The notes beneath the pieces were generated by a model. The model searched no databases. It saw only the letters and a program-made list of their open reading frames with translations, and was not told the DNA's origin. DNA of 64,000 nucleotides from Anaerostipes sp. MSJ-23 (GTDB taxonomy: Bacteria; Bacillota; Clostridia; Lachnospirales; Lachnospiraceae), in contig NZ_JAHLPY010000009.1 of NCBI RefSeq assembly GCF_018918155.1, positions 23,330 to 87,329 of the forward strand, read 5' to 3'. Positions 9,058 through 17,518 of the stretch are shown piece by piece. The translations under genes were made by a program, and so were the position numbers. Each line of letters starts with the position of its first letter. The first letter of the stretch is position 1.

Positions 9058-10719
9058 TTACCCTTCCTTTTTCCTTAATAATTCAAATTTTGTTACGTCA
9101 ACAAGGCCAAGATCTGTTAGTCGTAATTCTGGTATTACCGGCAATGCCATAAAAGATAATGTAATAAACGGGTCAATATTCTTGGAAATTCCCATCTCCC
9201 ATGCTTTCTTTAACATAAGATCAATATTTTTTTGAAGCTTATCGGATGGTTCCATGCTTAAAAGGCCTGCAACCGGCAATGGAAGCTTGCCTTTTATTTT
9301 TCCTCCCGAGACTAATACATAGCCTCCCTGCATCTCCTCAATTGCTTTGGCTGCACAAAGAATATCCTCGTCATTGTCTCCTGCTGCAATAATATTATGA
9401 GAATCGTGGGCTACTGATGTTGCGATAGCTCCTCCTGTGATTCCATAACCTCGAATTGGAGCTGCTGCTGCATTTCCTGTATTCCTGTGACGTTCAAACA
9501 CACATAGTTTCGAGTACGTCTCATTCGGAATAAAAAATCCATCTTTAGATGGTACCTCTTCTGTAAGAAATTGTGTCACAATCTGTCCTGGAATCATCCC
9601 AATCACCGGAATCTTTCCCTTGACTTTCACCTGAATTTTTTCTTCTGACAAATCTTTTAGAATAACCGTATGAAGCATAGATTCTTTTACCGGACGTACG
9701 GGAATATCAAACATTTCACTGCATACCTTTTTTCCTTTTTTATAGACGGCAAAAACGTCCACATTTTCTAGAGAATCCAGTACCACAATATCTGCATCTC
9801 TTCCCTCTTCCAGAATACCAGCCTTGTCAAGTCCATAAGTATCTGCCGCATGACAAGTTGCCATCGCAATAGCCTGTATCGGTTCCATTCCAAGAGAAAT
9901 ACTCTTCTTTACATTGTAACGAATATGCCCTTCATTTTCAATAGTATCCAGATGTTTATCATCCGTACAAAACATATAGTTTTTCATATCTTGCGGATCA
10001 TGAATCAAACCTGGTACAATATTTTCAACATTTCTTGCCGCACTTCCTTCACGAATTAAAATCTTCATCCCTGCGTGACATTTTTCTTTTGCCTCTTCAT
10101 AAGTTGTACATTCATGCTCCGTCATAACCCCTGCTTCTACATAAGATTTCAATTCATCACCAGTCAAACCTGGCGCATGTCCATCAATCACCATATCTTT
10201 ACATAAAGCAATTTTATCCATAATTGCCGGATCTCTAGCAAGGACTGCTGGATAACACATAACTTCTCCAAGCCCAAGAACTCTTTTATGATCTTTCCAC
10301 TGTTTCATATCTTGAGCTGTAAAATCAGCACCATTTGTCTCAAACGGTGTTGCCGGAATCGAAGACGGCATCATAACATAAACACTGAGCGGAATATCCT
10401 CTGTTGCATCCAGAATATATTCCATTGCCTCATTTCCTTTTACATTTACAAGTTCATGGGGATCTGCAATCACCGTTGTTGTTCCCCACGGCATAACCGC
10501 TTTTGCAAATTCTAGTGGAACTGCCATACTGGATTCTATATGAACATGGGCATCAATAAAACCAGGGCAAAGATACTTTCCTGTACAATCTATTTCATTT
10601 TCACCAGAAAAAGTACCAATTCCTGCAATTTTACCATCTTCTATAAGAAGATCTGCACGAACCAACGTCTCTCTTCTTACATCTACAATCGTTCCATTTT
10701 TAAAAATTAATGATTCCAT
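9058..10719 (-). CDS. ade: Adenine deaminase
   Basis: The 553-residue amidohydrolase converts adenine to hypoxanthine and ammonia in purine salvage. The metal-binding motif GFIDAHVHIESS (Asp56, His58, His60) near residue 55 is diagnostic for the bacterial adenine deaminase family, and HAPGLTGDEL and the CTDDKH segment complete the active site. Length is normal for the family. It lies 14 bp downstream of the cysteine-peptidase-like gene and 2 bp upstream of the deacetylase gene, suggesting one transcript. Confidence 0.95.
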   Translation of the reverse strand: MESLIFKNGTIVDVRRETLVRADLLIEDGKIAGIGTFSGENEIDCTGKYLCPGFIDAHVHIESSMAVPLEFAKAVMPWGTTTVIADPHELVNVKGNEAMEYILDATEDIPLSVYVMMPSSIPATPFETNGADFTAQDMKQWKDHKRVLGLGEVMCYPAVLARDPAIMDKIALCKDMVIDGHAPGLTGDELKSYVEAGVMTEHECTTYEEAKEKCHAGMKILIREGSAARNVENIVPGLIHDPQDMKNYMFCTDDKHLDTIENEGHIRYNVKKSISLGMEPIQAIAMATCHAADTYGLDKAGILEEGRDADIVVLDSLENVDVFAVYKKGKKVCSEMFDIPVRPVKESMLHTVILKDLSEEKIQVKVKGKIPVIGMIPGQIVTQFLTEEVPSKDGFFIPNETYSKLCVFERHRNTGNAAAAPIRGYGITGGAIATSVAHDSHNIIAAGDNDEDILCAAKAIEEMQGGYVLVSGGKIKGKLPLPVAGLLSMEPSDKLQKNIDLMLKKAWEMGISKNIDPFITLSFMALPVIPELRLTDLGLVDVTKFELLRKKEG

Positions 10720-10733
10720 AAACCTTCATCTCC

Positions 10734-11345
10734 CTAGATACGCGTAAAACAAACCATTCCTACATAATATTTTACATTCGAGTCAAATAATAGATTCCAG
10801 TCAATTTCTTCCCTTTCTCCACAATTCGACCAGATCAACTGATGTTTCTCTTCATCATAACCTGTGATCGTTACCCAGTGCCAATTATCCTCACGAAATT
10901 CTTTTGCTGGATGTCGTAAAATAAGAAAAGCAACCGGATGATTATGATTAATACTTTCAAGAATAAATTCCAGGGATTCTCCCTTTTCTTTTGGCAAAAA
11001 TAATCGTTTATCCTTTAATAAAATTCCACGGTCCTTCGCATATTTACAAAAATCTTTTGCAAAACGCCGAATCAGTGGATATCCCATAAATCCAGGTCTC
11101 ATATAATGATACATTGTTTCCATCAATTTTAAATATTGCCCATACTCCCAAGCATCACCATCTGGATCATAAAGAGCCCCCATTGTTTCATCCATAGCAG
11201 CATAAATTGCTGCCATATTGCTGCCAGTCACACTTCCACAGCCTGCCAATCTTTGAAATTCACCAGGAAACCATTCCTGATTTCCACCATAACCAATGAT
11301 AATCCCGTCCTTTAAAATATGTGGGCAGACAAGTTCTTTTCGCAT
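10734..11345 (-). CDS. Papain-like (C39-like) cysteine peptidase family protein, function unknown
   Basis: The 203-residue protein has a candidate nucleophile Cys in LAGCGSVTGSN near residue 36 and a candidate catalytic His in NWHWVTITGYDEE near residue 157, followed by an Asn in WSNCGE. That order and spacing match papain-like C39 peptidases. No signal peptide or membrane segment is visible, so it is probably cytoplasmic. It heads a minus-strand run with ade and the deacetylase gene. I do not recognise a named family; assignment rests on the Cys/His context. Confidence 0.6.
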   Translation of the reverse strand: MRKELVCPHILKDGIIIGYGGNQEWFPGEFQRLAGCGSVTGSNMAAIYAAMDETMGALYDPDGDAWEYGQYLKLMETMYHYMRPGFMGYPLIRRFAKDFCKYAKDRGILLKDKRLFLPKEKGESLEFILESINHNHPVAFLILRHPAKEFREDNWHWVTITGYDEEKHQLIWSNCGEREEIDWNLLFDSNVKYYVGMVCFTRI

Positions 11346-11434
11346 AGTTTTCCCTTCCCTCGATCTTTATTATCCTTTATACTATTTCATACAGACAAGC
11401 CCCGTATCTTAATTTCAAAAGAAAGGACATGCCA

Positions 11435-12061
11435 ATGAAACAAATTATTGCAGCTATTTTCTTAACTATTTTTATTTTAACGTTTTCAGTTGTCTTTACA
11501 CTGAACTTCCGCCCTTTATATTACCATGATATTACTACTTTGAAAATAGAACACACCTCCGGATTCTCAAAAAAACAAATCCTTGAAAATTACAATACAC
11601 TCATTGATTATAATTGTATTTTCCATCAAAATCCATTAAAACTGACTCTTCCGATGTCAAAAGAAGGGCGCCTGCACTTTGAAGAAGTAAAACATATTTT
11701 TGATTTTCTTCAGTTACTTTGCCTGATATCTGCTGTTGGACTATTGCTTTTATGCAAAAATGCAATCTCCAAACATAACTATAAATTTTTCATACTTTCC
11801 TCCATCTGTACATTTTTTGTGCCTACAGCTTTTGCAATTATTTTTGCTATCAATGGTTGGGAAAACACCTTTACATTTTTTCATAAAATATTATTTCAAA
11901 ATGATTACTGGCTATTTGATGAATTTACAGATCCTATTATTAAAATTCTTCCTGATGTCTTTTTCTTTCATTGTACGATTATGATTCTATGCCTTGTTCT
12001 TACAGGAATTTTTATAAATTTTCTTTTATATCTGTTCTTTAGAAAAAAGAAATCCTTATAA
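11435..12061 (+). CDS. DUF1461 (TIGR01906-type) integral membrane protein
   Basis: The 208-residue protein has four hydrophobic helices (near residues 5-25, 88-108, 118-140 and 175-200). The conserved LPMSKEGRLHFEEVKHIF segment near residue 70 and the WLFDEFTDPIIKILP segment near 160 are typical of the DUF1461 family, whose function is unknown. I choose the second in-frame ATG (11435): AGGA is seven bases upstream of it but only one base from the first ATG at 11429. It is divergent from the peptidase-like gene. Confidence 0.85.
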   Translation: MKQIIAAIFLTIFILTFSVVFTLNFRPLYYHDITTLKIEHTSGFSKKQILENYNTLIDYNCIFHQNPLKLTLPMSKEGRLHFEEVKHIFDFLQLLCLISAVGLLLLCKNAISKHNYKFFILSSICTFFVPTAFAIIFAINGWENTFTFFHKILFQNDYWLFDEFTDPIIKILPDVFFFHCTIMILCLVLTGIFINFLLYLFFRKKKSL

Positions 12062-12072
12062 CAGGTGCTGTT

Positions 12073-12101
12073 TTGTATGTATTTACGCTCTATGTTATAA
12101 T
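12073..12101 (+). promoter_or_regulatory. Promoter of the glycerophosphodiesterase-like gene
   Basis: TTGTAT (12073-12078) and TATAAT (12096-12101) are 17 bp apart. They overlap the upstream part of the open frame, which supports the later start at 12151. Confidence 0.7.
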
Positions 12102-12150
12102 ACCATCAGTGGCATTTAATCAGACAACATATTACAAGAAGGTACTTCAT

Positions 12151-13185
12151 ATGTCTTACAAAAATTTAATCAAACAAATCTCAATGAAACAAAAAATATT
12201 TTTTCGTTTCCTTTTTAGTATCCTCATCATTCTTATCCTGACAGGTCTTACTTTGCACCATAAGAATGAAGTACGTCAGAAAAGAATTCAAAAACAGCGG
12301 GAAGCTACTGCCGCAGCCAAAAGAGATCTTGCTCAAATTCGAAAGGAAAATCAAATAGATTCGTCTTTAAAACCTTGGTATTCTTATCACGGCATTGCAC
12401 ATGCTCTTGGCGGCGTTGACGAAAAAAAATATCTAAATTCCGTTGATGGATTTTATGAAGCCTATCGTAAAGGATATCATATTTTCGAAATGGACATGCT
12501 ACTCACAACTGATCGCGTCGTAATCGGAAAACATAAGTGGGGATCCAATCTTGCAGATCCTCTGACAAAGAAGGGAAAACCTGTAAGCAGTCAACGATTC
12601 CTGAATACAAAAATTTATGGAAAATATAAACCTACAACACTCTCCGATGTGTTAAAACTTATGGAAAAATATCCTGATTTTTATCTGATGACAGATTCCA
12701 AAGACGATAAGCCAGGTAAAGTTCAGCAGGATTTTACGACCATTGTAGATACTGTAAAAAAAGCTGGTAAGGAATCTCTCCTTGATCGCTTTATTGTCCA
12801 AGTCTACAATGAAGAAATGTATCAAACAATTGAAAAAATATACCCATTTAAGCATGTACTTTATACAACTTATAAACAACCAGATGCATCTTTCTATAAA
12901 ATGATACAGTTTTGCAAAGCAAACCATATTGAAGGAGTCACCAACCCACAAGATGATATCAATGATTACCGAATGGATTTACTAAAAAAAGCAGGTCTTG
13001 TTTCATATACACATTCCGTCAATGATTCTTATCAGGCAAAAGAATATATGGCACTTGGTGTTTATGGCATCTATTCAGATTTCCTTATTCCTGCAAAAAT
13101 TGACTATGCATGGGTGCGAGCAAACTTTTCTCCATTTGCTAAAGAATTTATCCAATATACAGTACCGGCCTACAGAAATCTGTAG
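12151..13185 (+). CDS. Glycerophosphodiester phosphodiesterase family protein, membrane-anchored
   Basis: The 344-residue protein has one N-terminal membrane helix (about residues 18-38), a charged stretch, then a TIM-barrel phosphodiesterase domain. HGIAHALGG near residue 80 and GYHIFEMDM near 113 supply the His and Glu-x-Asp metal ligands of the GDPD fold. It is probably an outside-facing anchored enzyme acting on glycerophosphodiesters or teichoic-acid-like polymers; substrate is inferred only. I use the ATG at 12151, with AAGAAGG eight bases upstream; the frame is open further back but that part overlaps a strong promoter. Confidence 0.8.
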   Translation: MSYKNLIKQISMKQKIFFRFLFSILIILILTGLTLHHKNEVRQKRIQKQREATAAAKRDLAQIRKENQIDSSLKPWYSYHGIAHALGGVDEKKYLNSVDGFYEAYRKGYHIFEMDMLLTTDRVVIGKHKWGSNLADPLTKKGKPVSSQRFLNTKIYGKYKPTTLSDVLKLMEKYPDFYLMTDSKDDKPGKVQQDFTTIVDTVKKAGKESLLDRFIVQVYNEEMYQTIEKIYPFKHVLYTTYKQPDASFYKMIQFCKANHIEGVTNPQDDINDYRMDLLKKAGLVSYTHSVNDSYQAKEYMALGVYGIYSDFLIPAKIDYAWVRANFSPFAKEFIQYTVPAYRNL

Positions 13186-13189
13186 GCCG
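13166..13189 (+). terminator. Hairpin at the end of the GDPD-like gene
   Basis: CGGCCTACAG-AAAT-CTGTAGGCCG is a perfect 10-bp stem that contains the stop codon of the GDPD-like gene. The T-run begins only about 12 bases later, so termination may be weak. Confidence 0.6.
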
Positions 13190-13204
13190 TATTACTAATA
13201 TTTT

Positions 13205-14170
13205 TTATTTACGTGTTCCTGTCTCTTTATCAACAATATTATTCAAAGTTTCTTCTGAAAAATATCGTCTCAAATTTTCCGCTGCAATTTCAATAATTCT
13301 TGGTAAAGTTGCCGGATGATGGAAATCACCTGCAATATGCGGAGTAATAACAAGATTTGGCATATTCCATAATTTGTGCTGACTCTGTAACGGTTCTGGA
13401 TCTGTAACGTCAATACCCGCTCCTCGAATTTTACCTTGAATCAATGCCTGACATAAGTCTTCCGTATTCACAGCTGTTCCTCTTCCCGCATTTAAAAGAA
13501 CGGCACTTTTTTTCATTTTTTCAAATGTATCCAAATTAAAAATATTTCTCGTATTTTTAGAATCTGGAAGAACAGAAAATACAACATCTGCTTTCGGTAG
13601 CAATTCATCAAGATCTTCCAATGTATGAACTTCATCAATTCCCTCTGGAACTTCTCCAATTCTTCTCTTAACTCCAATGACATGATAATCAAACTTTTTC
13701 ATCAGGCGGGCAAAATACATACCAATATCTCCAAGTCCTAGAACAAGAAGTGTTCCTCCTTGAAGTGAAAAAATATTTCCTTCATCTTGCCATCGACATT
13801 GATTTTGGTTATCTCTGTATAAATACAATTTTTTCTGGATAGAAAATAGCACAGATAACATATGCTCTGCCACACTCTGTCCATAAGCACCTGTCGCATT
13901 TGTCAACAAGACATTATCTTTTAAAACACCTTCTTTTACATACGGATCAGCACCTGCTGAGTTTAACTGAAGCCATTCCAACTGATCTGCATAATTCAAG
14001 AAAAATGGATCTACGTTTCCAATAATCACATTTGCCTGTTCCACCATATCTTTTGAAACTTTATCATAAGAGGTATATGTGAATGTATTTCCTTCTCCTT
14101 GTTTCTCTAAAAGTTGTTTCTGTTCTTCATTTACTGGCATCACTACTAAAATATTTTTCCCTGTAACCAT
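13205..14170 (-). CDS. D-2-hydroxyacid dehydrogenase family protein
   Basis: The 321-residue protein shows the complete fold of NAD(P)-dependent D-2-hydroxyacid dehydrogenases. The cofactor loop is GLGDIG (residues 145-150), and the catalytic triad is Arg230 in LNAGRG, Glu259 in DPEP and His278 in TPHIAG. Substrate could be glyoxylate, hydroxypyruvate or another 2-oxoacid and cannot be decided here. An AGGAG site lies about 12 bases before the ATG, a long spacing. It appears monocistronic. Confidence 0.88.
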   Translation of the reverse strand: MVTGKNILVVMPVNEEQKQLLEKQGEGNTFTYTSYDKVSKDMVEQANVIIGNVDPFFLNYADQLEWLQLNSAGADPYVKEGVLKDNVLLTNATGAYGQSVAEHMLSVLFSIQKKLYLYRDNQNQCRWQDEGNIFSLQGGTLLVLGLGDIGMYFARLMKKFDYHVIGVKRRIGEVPEGIDEVHTLEDLDELLPKADVVFSVLPDSKNTRNIFNLDTFEKMKKSAVLLNAGRGTAVNTEDLCQALIQGKIRGAGIDVTDPEPLQSQHKLWNMPNLVITPHIAGDFHHPATLPRIIEIAAENLRRYFSEETLNNIVDKETGTRK

Positions 14171-14279
14171 AATAATAAAAATCTCCTTATTAAAATATGT
14201 TATTTTTTGTTTTCAATATAAAGTTTTACTCACATTTTATTTGATAACTTAACAATGAATCCTTTATGTGATAAAAAGC

Positions 14280-14303
14280 CGGCAAGAGAAATCTCTCTTG
14301 CCG
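14280..14303 (-). terminator. Terminator of the fucO-like gene
   Basis: CGGCAAGAGA-AATC-TCTCTTGCCG is a perfect 10-bp stem with a T-run on the minus strand (14273-14277). It lies about 120 bp past the alcohol dehydrogenase stop. Confidence 0.85.
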
Positions 14304-14425
14304 ACACTTTCATACTTTTCATGATCTTATTGTAACCTATTTAGGAAACTCCGTCCAGTCAATCTGAAAACTCAAATAATCCAATATATGGAATCATATT
14401 TTAATATACATACAAAAGATACCAT

Positions 14426-15574
14426 TTACAGCAATGATTGATACAATTTAATAATATCTTCTACACTTGCATCTTTTGGATTTCCTGGTGCACATGCATC
14501 TGCATATGCGGATTCTGCTAAAAATTGCAAATCTTCTTCCTTTACAATTTCTTTTAAGTCTGATGGAATTCCAACATCTGAAGATAATTTTTTCACTGCA
14601 TCTACTGCTGCTTTTCTATATTCTTCCTGGCTCATATCTTCAACGCCTTCAACTCCCATTGCTTTTGCAATATATTTATATTTATCTCCTGTTGCATCTG
14701 CATTATATTCCATAACTGTTGGCAACAAAATAGCATTTGCCACACCATGTGGTGTATCATAAACAGCTCCAAGAGCATGTGCCATCGAATGAACAATTCC
14801 AAGTCCTACATTAGAAAATCCCATTCCGGCAATATACTGTCCCATTGCCATTCCTTCTCTTCCTTCTGCTGTATTTTCAACCGCTCCTCTTAAGTTGTCA
14901 GAAATAAGCTCGATTGCCTTTAAGTGGAACATATCTGTCATTTCCCATGCTGCTTTTGTTATATAGCCCTCAATCGCATGAGTTAAAGCATCCATACCGG
15001 TTGCAGCGGTCAGCCCTTTTGGCATAGAAGACATCATCTCGGGATCAATCACTGCAATTACAGGAATATCATGAGGATCAACACAAACAAATTTACGCTT
15101 CTTTTCCACATCCGTAATCACATAGTTAATTGTAACCTCTGCTGCAGTTCCTGCCGTTGTTGGAACAGCAATAATCGGTACACTTGGTTTTTTAGTATCC
15201 GCAACACCTTCCAGACTTCTGACATCCTCAAATTCTGGATTGTTAATAATAATTCCAATCGCCTTTGCTGTATCCATAGAAGATCCCCCTCCAATTGCAA
15301 TGAGGTAATCTGCTTCAGCTTTCTTAAACGCAGCTACTCCTGTTTGAACATTTTCAATCGTAGGATTTGGTTTAATTTCAGAATACACTTCATATGCAAG
15401 CTTTGCTTCATCCAAAACATCTGTCACTTTTTTTGTTACTCCAAATTTTACAAGATCTGGGTCTGAACAGACAAATGCTTTTTTAAATCCTCTTTTTGCT
15501 GCTTCTGTTGCAATTTCTTTAATTGCTCCTGCTCCATGATAAGATGTTTCATTTAATACTATACGATTTACCAT
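14426..15574 (-). CDS. fucO: Lactaldehyde reductase / 1,2-propanediol oxidoreductase (iron-containing ADH)
   Basis: The 382-residue group III alcohol dehydrogenase is close along its whole length to E. coli FucO as I remember it (for example IAIGGGS, PTTAGTAAEVTINYVITD, KFVCVDPHDIP). Metal ligands are Asp195, His199, His262 and His276. FucO reduces L-lactaldehyde to 1,2-propanediol with NADH at the end of fucose or rhamnose breakdown. No deoxysugar genes are nearby, so it may be a general redox-balancing enzyme here. A TetR-family gene lies directly upstream on the same strand. Confidence 0.9.
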   Translation of the reverse strand: MVNRIVLNETSYHGAGAIKEIATEAAKRGFKKAFVCSDPDLVKFGVTKKVTDVLDEAKLAYEVYSEIKPNPTIENVQTGVAAFKKAEADYLIAIGGGSSMDTAKAIGIIINNPEFEDVRSLEGVADTKKPSVPIIAVPTTAGTAAEVTINYVITDVEKKRKFVCVDPHDIPVIAVIDPEMMSSMPKGLTAATGMDALTHAIEGYITKAAWEMTDMFHLKAIELISDNLRGAVENTAEGREGMAMGQYIAGMGFSNVGLGIVHSMAHALGAVYDTPHGVANAILLPTVMEYNADATGDKYKYIAKAMGVEGVEDMSQEEYRKAAVDAVKKLSSDVGIPSDLKEIVKEEDLQFLAESAYADACAPGNPKDASVEDIIKLYQSLL

Positions 15575-15618
15575 AACTGTAACTCCTTTTATTCCTTGAT
15601 ATTTTTTTAACTATTTTT

Positions 15619-15647
15619 ATTATAAAATTGTACAAAAGCTAATACAA
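15619..15647 (-). promoter_or_regulatory. Promoter of the fucO-like gene
   Basis: On the minus strand TTGTAT (15642-15647) and TATAAT (15619-15624) are 17 bp apart. The palindrome at 15675-15700 lies about 28 bp upstream of the -35 element. Confidence 0.75.
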
Positions 15648-15674
15648 GTTACAGATGAAACGAAATGTAAAAAA

Positions 15675-15700
15675 TGTTACACTTCATCCAAAGTGTAACA
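15675..15700 (-). terminator. TGTTACACTT palindrome: TetR-gene terminator and possible operator
   Basis: TGTTACACTT-N6-AAGTGTAACA is a perfect 10-bp inverted repeat, 11 bp past the TetR stop and followed on the minus strand by six T. It fits a rho-independent terminator. It also lies just upstream of the fucO promoter, so it could double as a TetR binding site. Confidence 0.65.
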
Positions 15701-15710
15701 TAAAAAAAAT

Positions 15711-16259
15711 TTATATATTTTTAAATAATTCATATAACCTCGGAGGAAGCGCTTCAATTAACCGATCTGCAAGTTGTTGAGGCGATAATTTCATTCCTTT
15801 TGTTGCCCATTCTACTGTCATAGCAATCGATCCTCGACAATACATTCTTAAAAGGAATTCTAATTCCTCTGAAATTTTTTCGATTCCTTGTTTGTGAATA
15901 ATTTCACAATAAAATTGATAAATACACTCATAATCGTATTCCATCAGACAATTCTGACTCTCACTAGAAAAGGCTGCTGCAAAAAATTTTCCTTCTCCTT
16001 TAATAAATTCAAACTTTCTAACAAGACCCTCTCTCAACGTAAGACTAATTCCCATCTGCTTAAAAGATTTTTGTGCTAGTCTGTCGAAATACCAGTTGAT
16101 CAGATCATATTTATCTTTAAAATGCCGATAAAATGTTGGACGCGTAACTCCACATTGATCCACAATTTGCTTAACCGTAATCTTGTCAACCACTTCATGC
16201 TCCAGCAATTCCTTCATTGCATCCGCCAATCGGTATTTCATTTTTTCCGATGCATCCAT
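15711..16259 (-). CDS. TetR-family regulator
   Basis: The 182-residue protein has a TetR helix-turn-helix near residues 25-48 (KITVKQIVDQCGVTRPTFYR, then HFKDKYDLINWYF), with the recognition helix typical of TetR proteins that carry a DhaS-like C-terminal domain. I start it at the ATG at 16259, with AGGA eight bases before it; the 24 codons upstream lack a ribosome site. It lies directly before the fucO-like gene and may control it through the palindrome at 15675-15700. The ligand is unknown. Confidence 0.85.
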   Translation of the reverse strand: MDASEKMKYRLADAMKELLEHEVVDKITVKQIVDQCGVTRPTFYRHFKDKYDLINWYFDRLAQKSFKQMGISLTLREGLVRKFEFIKGEGKFFAAAFSSESQNCLMEYDYECIYQFYCEIIHKQGIEKISEELEFLLRMYCRGSIAMTVEWATKGMKLSPQQLADRLIEALPPRLYELFKNI

Positions 16260-16474
16260 ATCTTCTTTCCTGCCTTTCATTTTCTTTTGTTCCAGGCCTG
16301 AAATACATATTCTTTTCCAAAGACAGCCCAAATGAAAATAATAACTCTATATATGATATATTTTATCTCAATCTTTGATTTTTTTCCAGAACAAAGCAGT
16401 ACAAATCACACACCCTCTTGACATGGTGTGATCTTTAAATACAAAAAATAAAATTCCTAGATAATATAAAAAAT

Positions 16475-16527
16475 GCGATTGATATTAACCTGAAGATCAG
16501 TGGAAAAGCTCAGGTGAATTCAATCGC
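16475..16527 (-). terminator. Two-stem terminator after the metY-lysR genes
   Basis: An outer stem (GCGATTGA / TCAATCGC) and an inner stem (ACCTGA / TCAGGT) are separated by a small internal loop, with a 16-base apical loop. On the minus strand six T follow the outer stem. It lies about 40 bp past the LysR stop. Confidence 0.65.
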
Positions 16528-16565
16528 TATAAACTATATATGGCATACATGAAAACAAATTTATT

Positions 16566-17474
16566 TTATAATACGTTTTTTTCAAATTTTTTCAATTCTA
16601 AAATATATTTTTCTCCTAAACGGCTTAGCGGCATTCCTTTTTTCTTAAGATATCCAATGTACATTTTTTCATCAGTATGAAGTGGGATCGCCACATATTC
16701 ATTTCCATTTAGATTATTACAGATAATCCCAGAACATAAGGTATAACCATGCAATCCAATCATTAGATTTAACATTGTAGCCCTATCATTTACCTTGATA
16801 ATCTGTTTATATTCATAGGTACTAAAAACCTCTTCTGCAAAGTAAAAAGAATTTTCTTCACCCTGTTCAAATGAAAGACATGGATAATCTTTTAAATCTT
16901 CAAATTCTATTAGTTTTTTCTGTGCCAGTGGACTTCCTTTCCACAAAAATACATAAATGCTGCACGGAAACAGTTCAATAAACTCTACAGAATTCTCATG
17001 AAAAATCTTTTCCATAACTTTCCGATTAAAATCATTTAAATATAAAATTCCAACTTCACTTTTCTGGTTTTTTACATTTTCAATGACCTCATAGGTCTTG
17101 GTTTCATGAACAGCAAACTCATAATCTTCCATTCCAAAGTCTTTTGCCATCTCAATAAATGCTTGTACCGCAAATGTATAATGCTGCATGGAAACACTAA
17201 ATTTTTGTTTCGATTCTTTCTTCTCTACAAATTTTTCCTCCATGAGCTGATACTGCTGCAAAATTTGCCTGGCATATCCTAAAAAGTCTTCTCCTTCTGC
17301 CGTCATGGTAATTCCACGGTTAGACCTGATAAAAATCTTCATGCCAAGCTCTTCCTCCAGATCCTTAATAGATCCGGAGAGACTTGGCTGTGAGATAAAC
17401 AGCTCTGCTGCTGCTTTGTTCATAGATTTATGTTCTGCTGTACAAACCGCATATTTTAACTGCTGTAATGTCAT
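16566..17474 (-). CDS. LysR-family regulator linked to metY
   Basis: The 302-residue protein has the LysR winged helix at residues 1-62 (MTLQQLKYAVCTAEHKSMNK, SQPSLSGSIKDLE) and a full-length effector domain after it. It lies 44 bp downstream of metY on the same strand and is probably cotranscribed with it. Sulfur-amino-acid control (CysB/CmbR/MtaR-like) is therefore a reasonable inference; the likely binding site is the ATAC-N7-GTAT repeat at 18901-18915 in the metY promoter. Confidence 0.9.
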   Translation of the reverse strand: MTLQQLKYAVCTAEHKSMNKAAAELFISQPSLSGSIKDLEEELGMKIFIRSNRGITMTAEGEDFLGYARQILQQYQLMEEKFVEKKESKQKFSVSMQHYTFAVQAFIEMAKDFGMEDYEFAVHETKTYEVIENVKNQKSEVGILYLNDFNRKVMEKIFHENSVEFIELFPCSIYVFLWKGSPLAQKKLIEFEDLKDYPCLSFEQGEENSFYFAEEVFSTYEYKQIIKVNDRATMLNLMIGLHGYTLCSGIICNNLNGNEYVAIPLHTDEKMYIGYLKKKGMPLSRLGEKYILELKKFEKNVL

Positions 17475-17518
17475 AATTTTTTTCTCCTGACATTTTTTGT
17501 ACTACAGTCCGACATTAT

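Noticed and set aside
12073..12150. Upstream extension of the GDPD-like gene
   Set aside because: A strong 17-bp-spaced promoter lies inside this stretch, and the ribosome site is just before the ATG at 12151.
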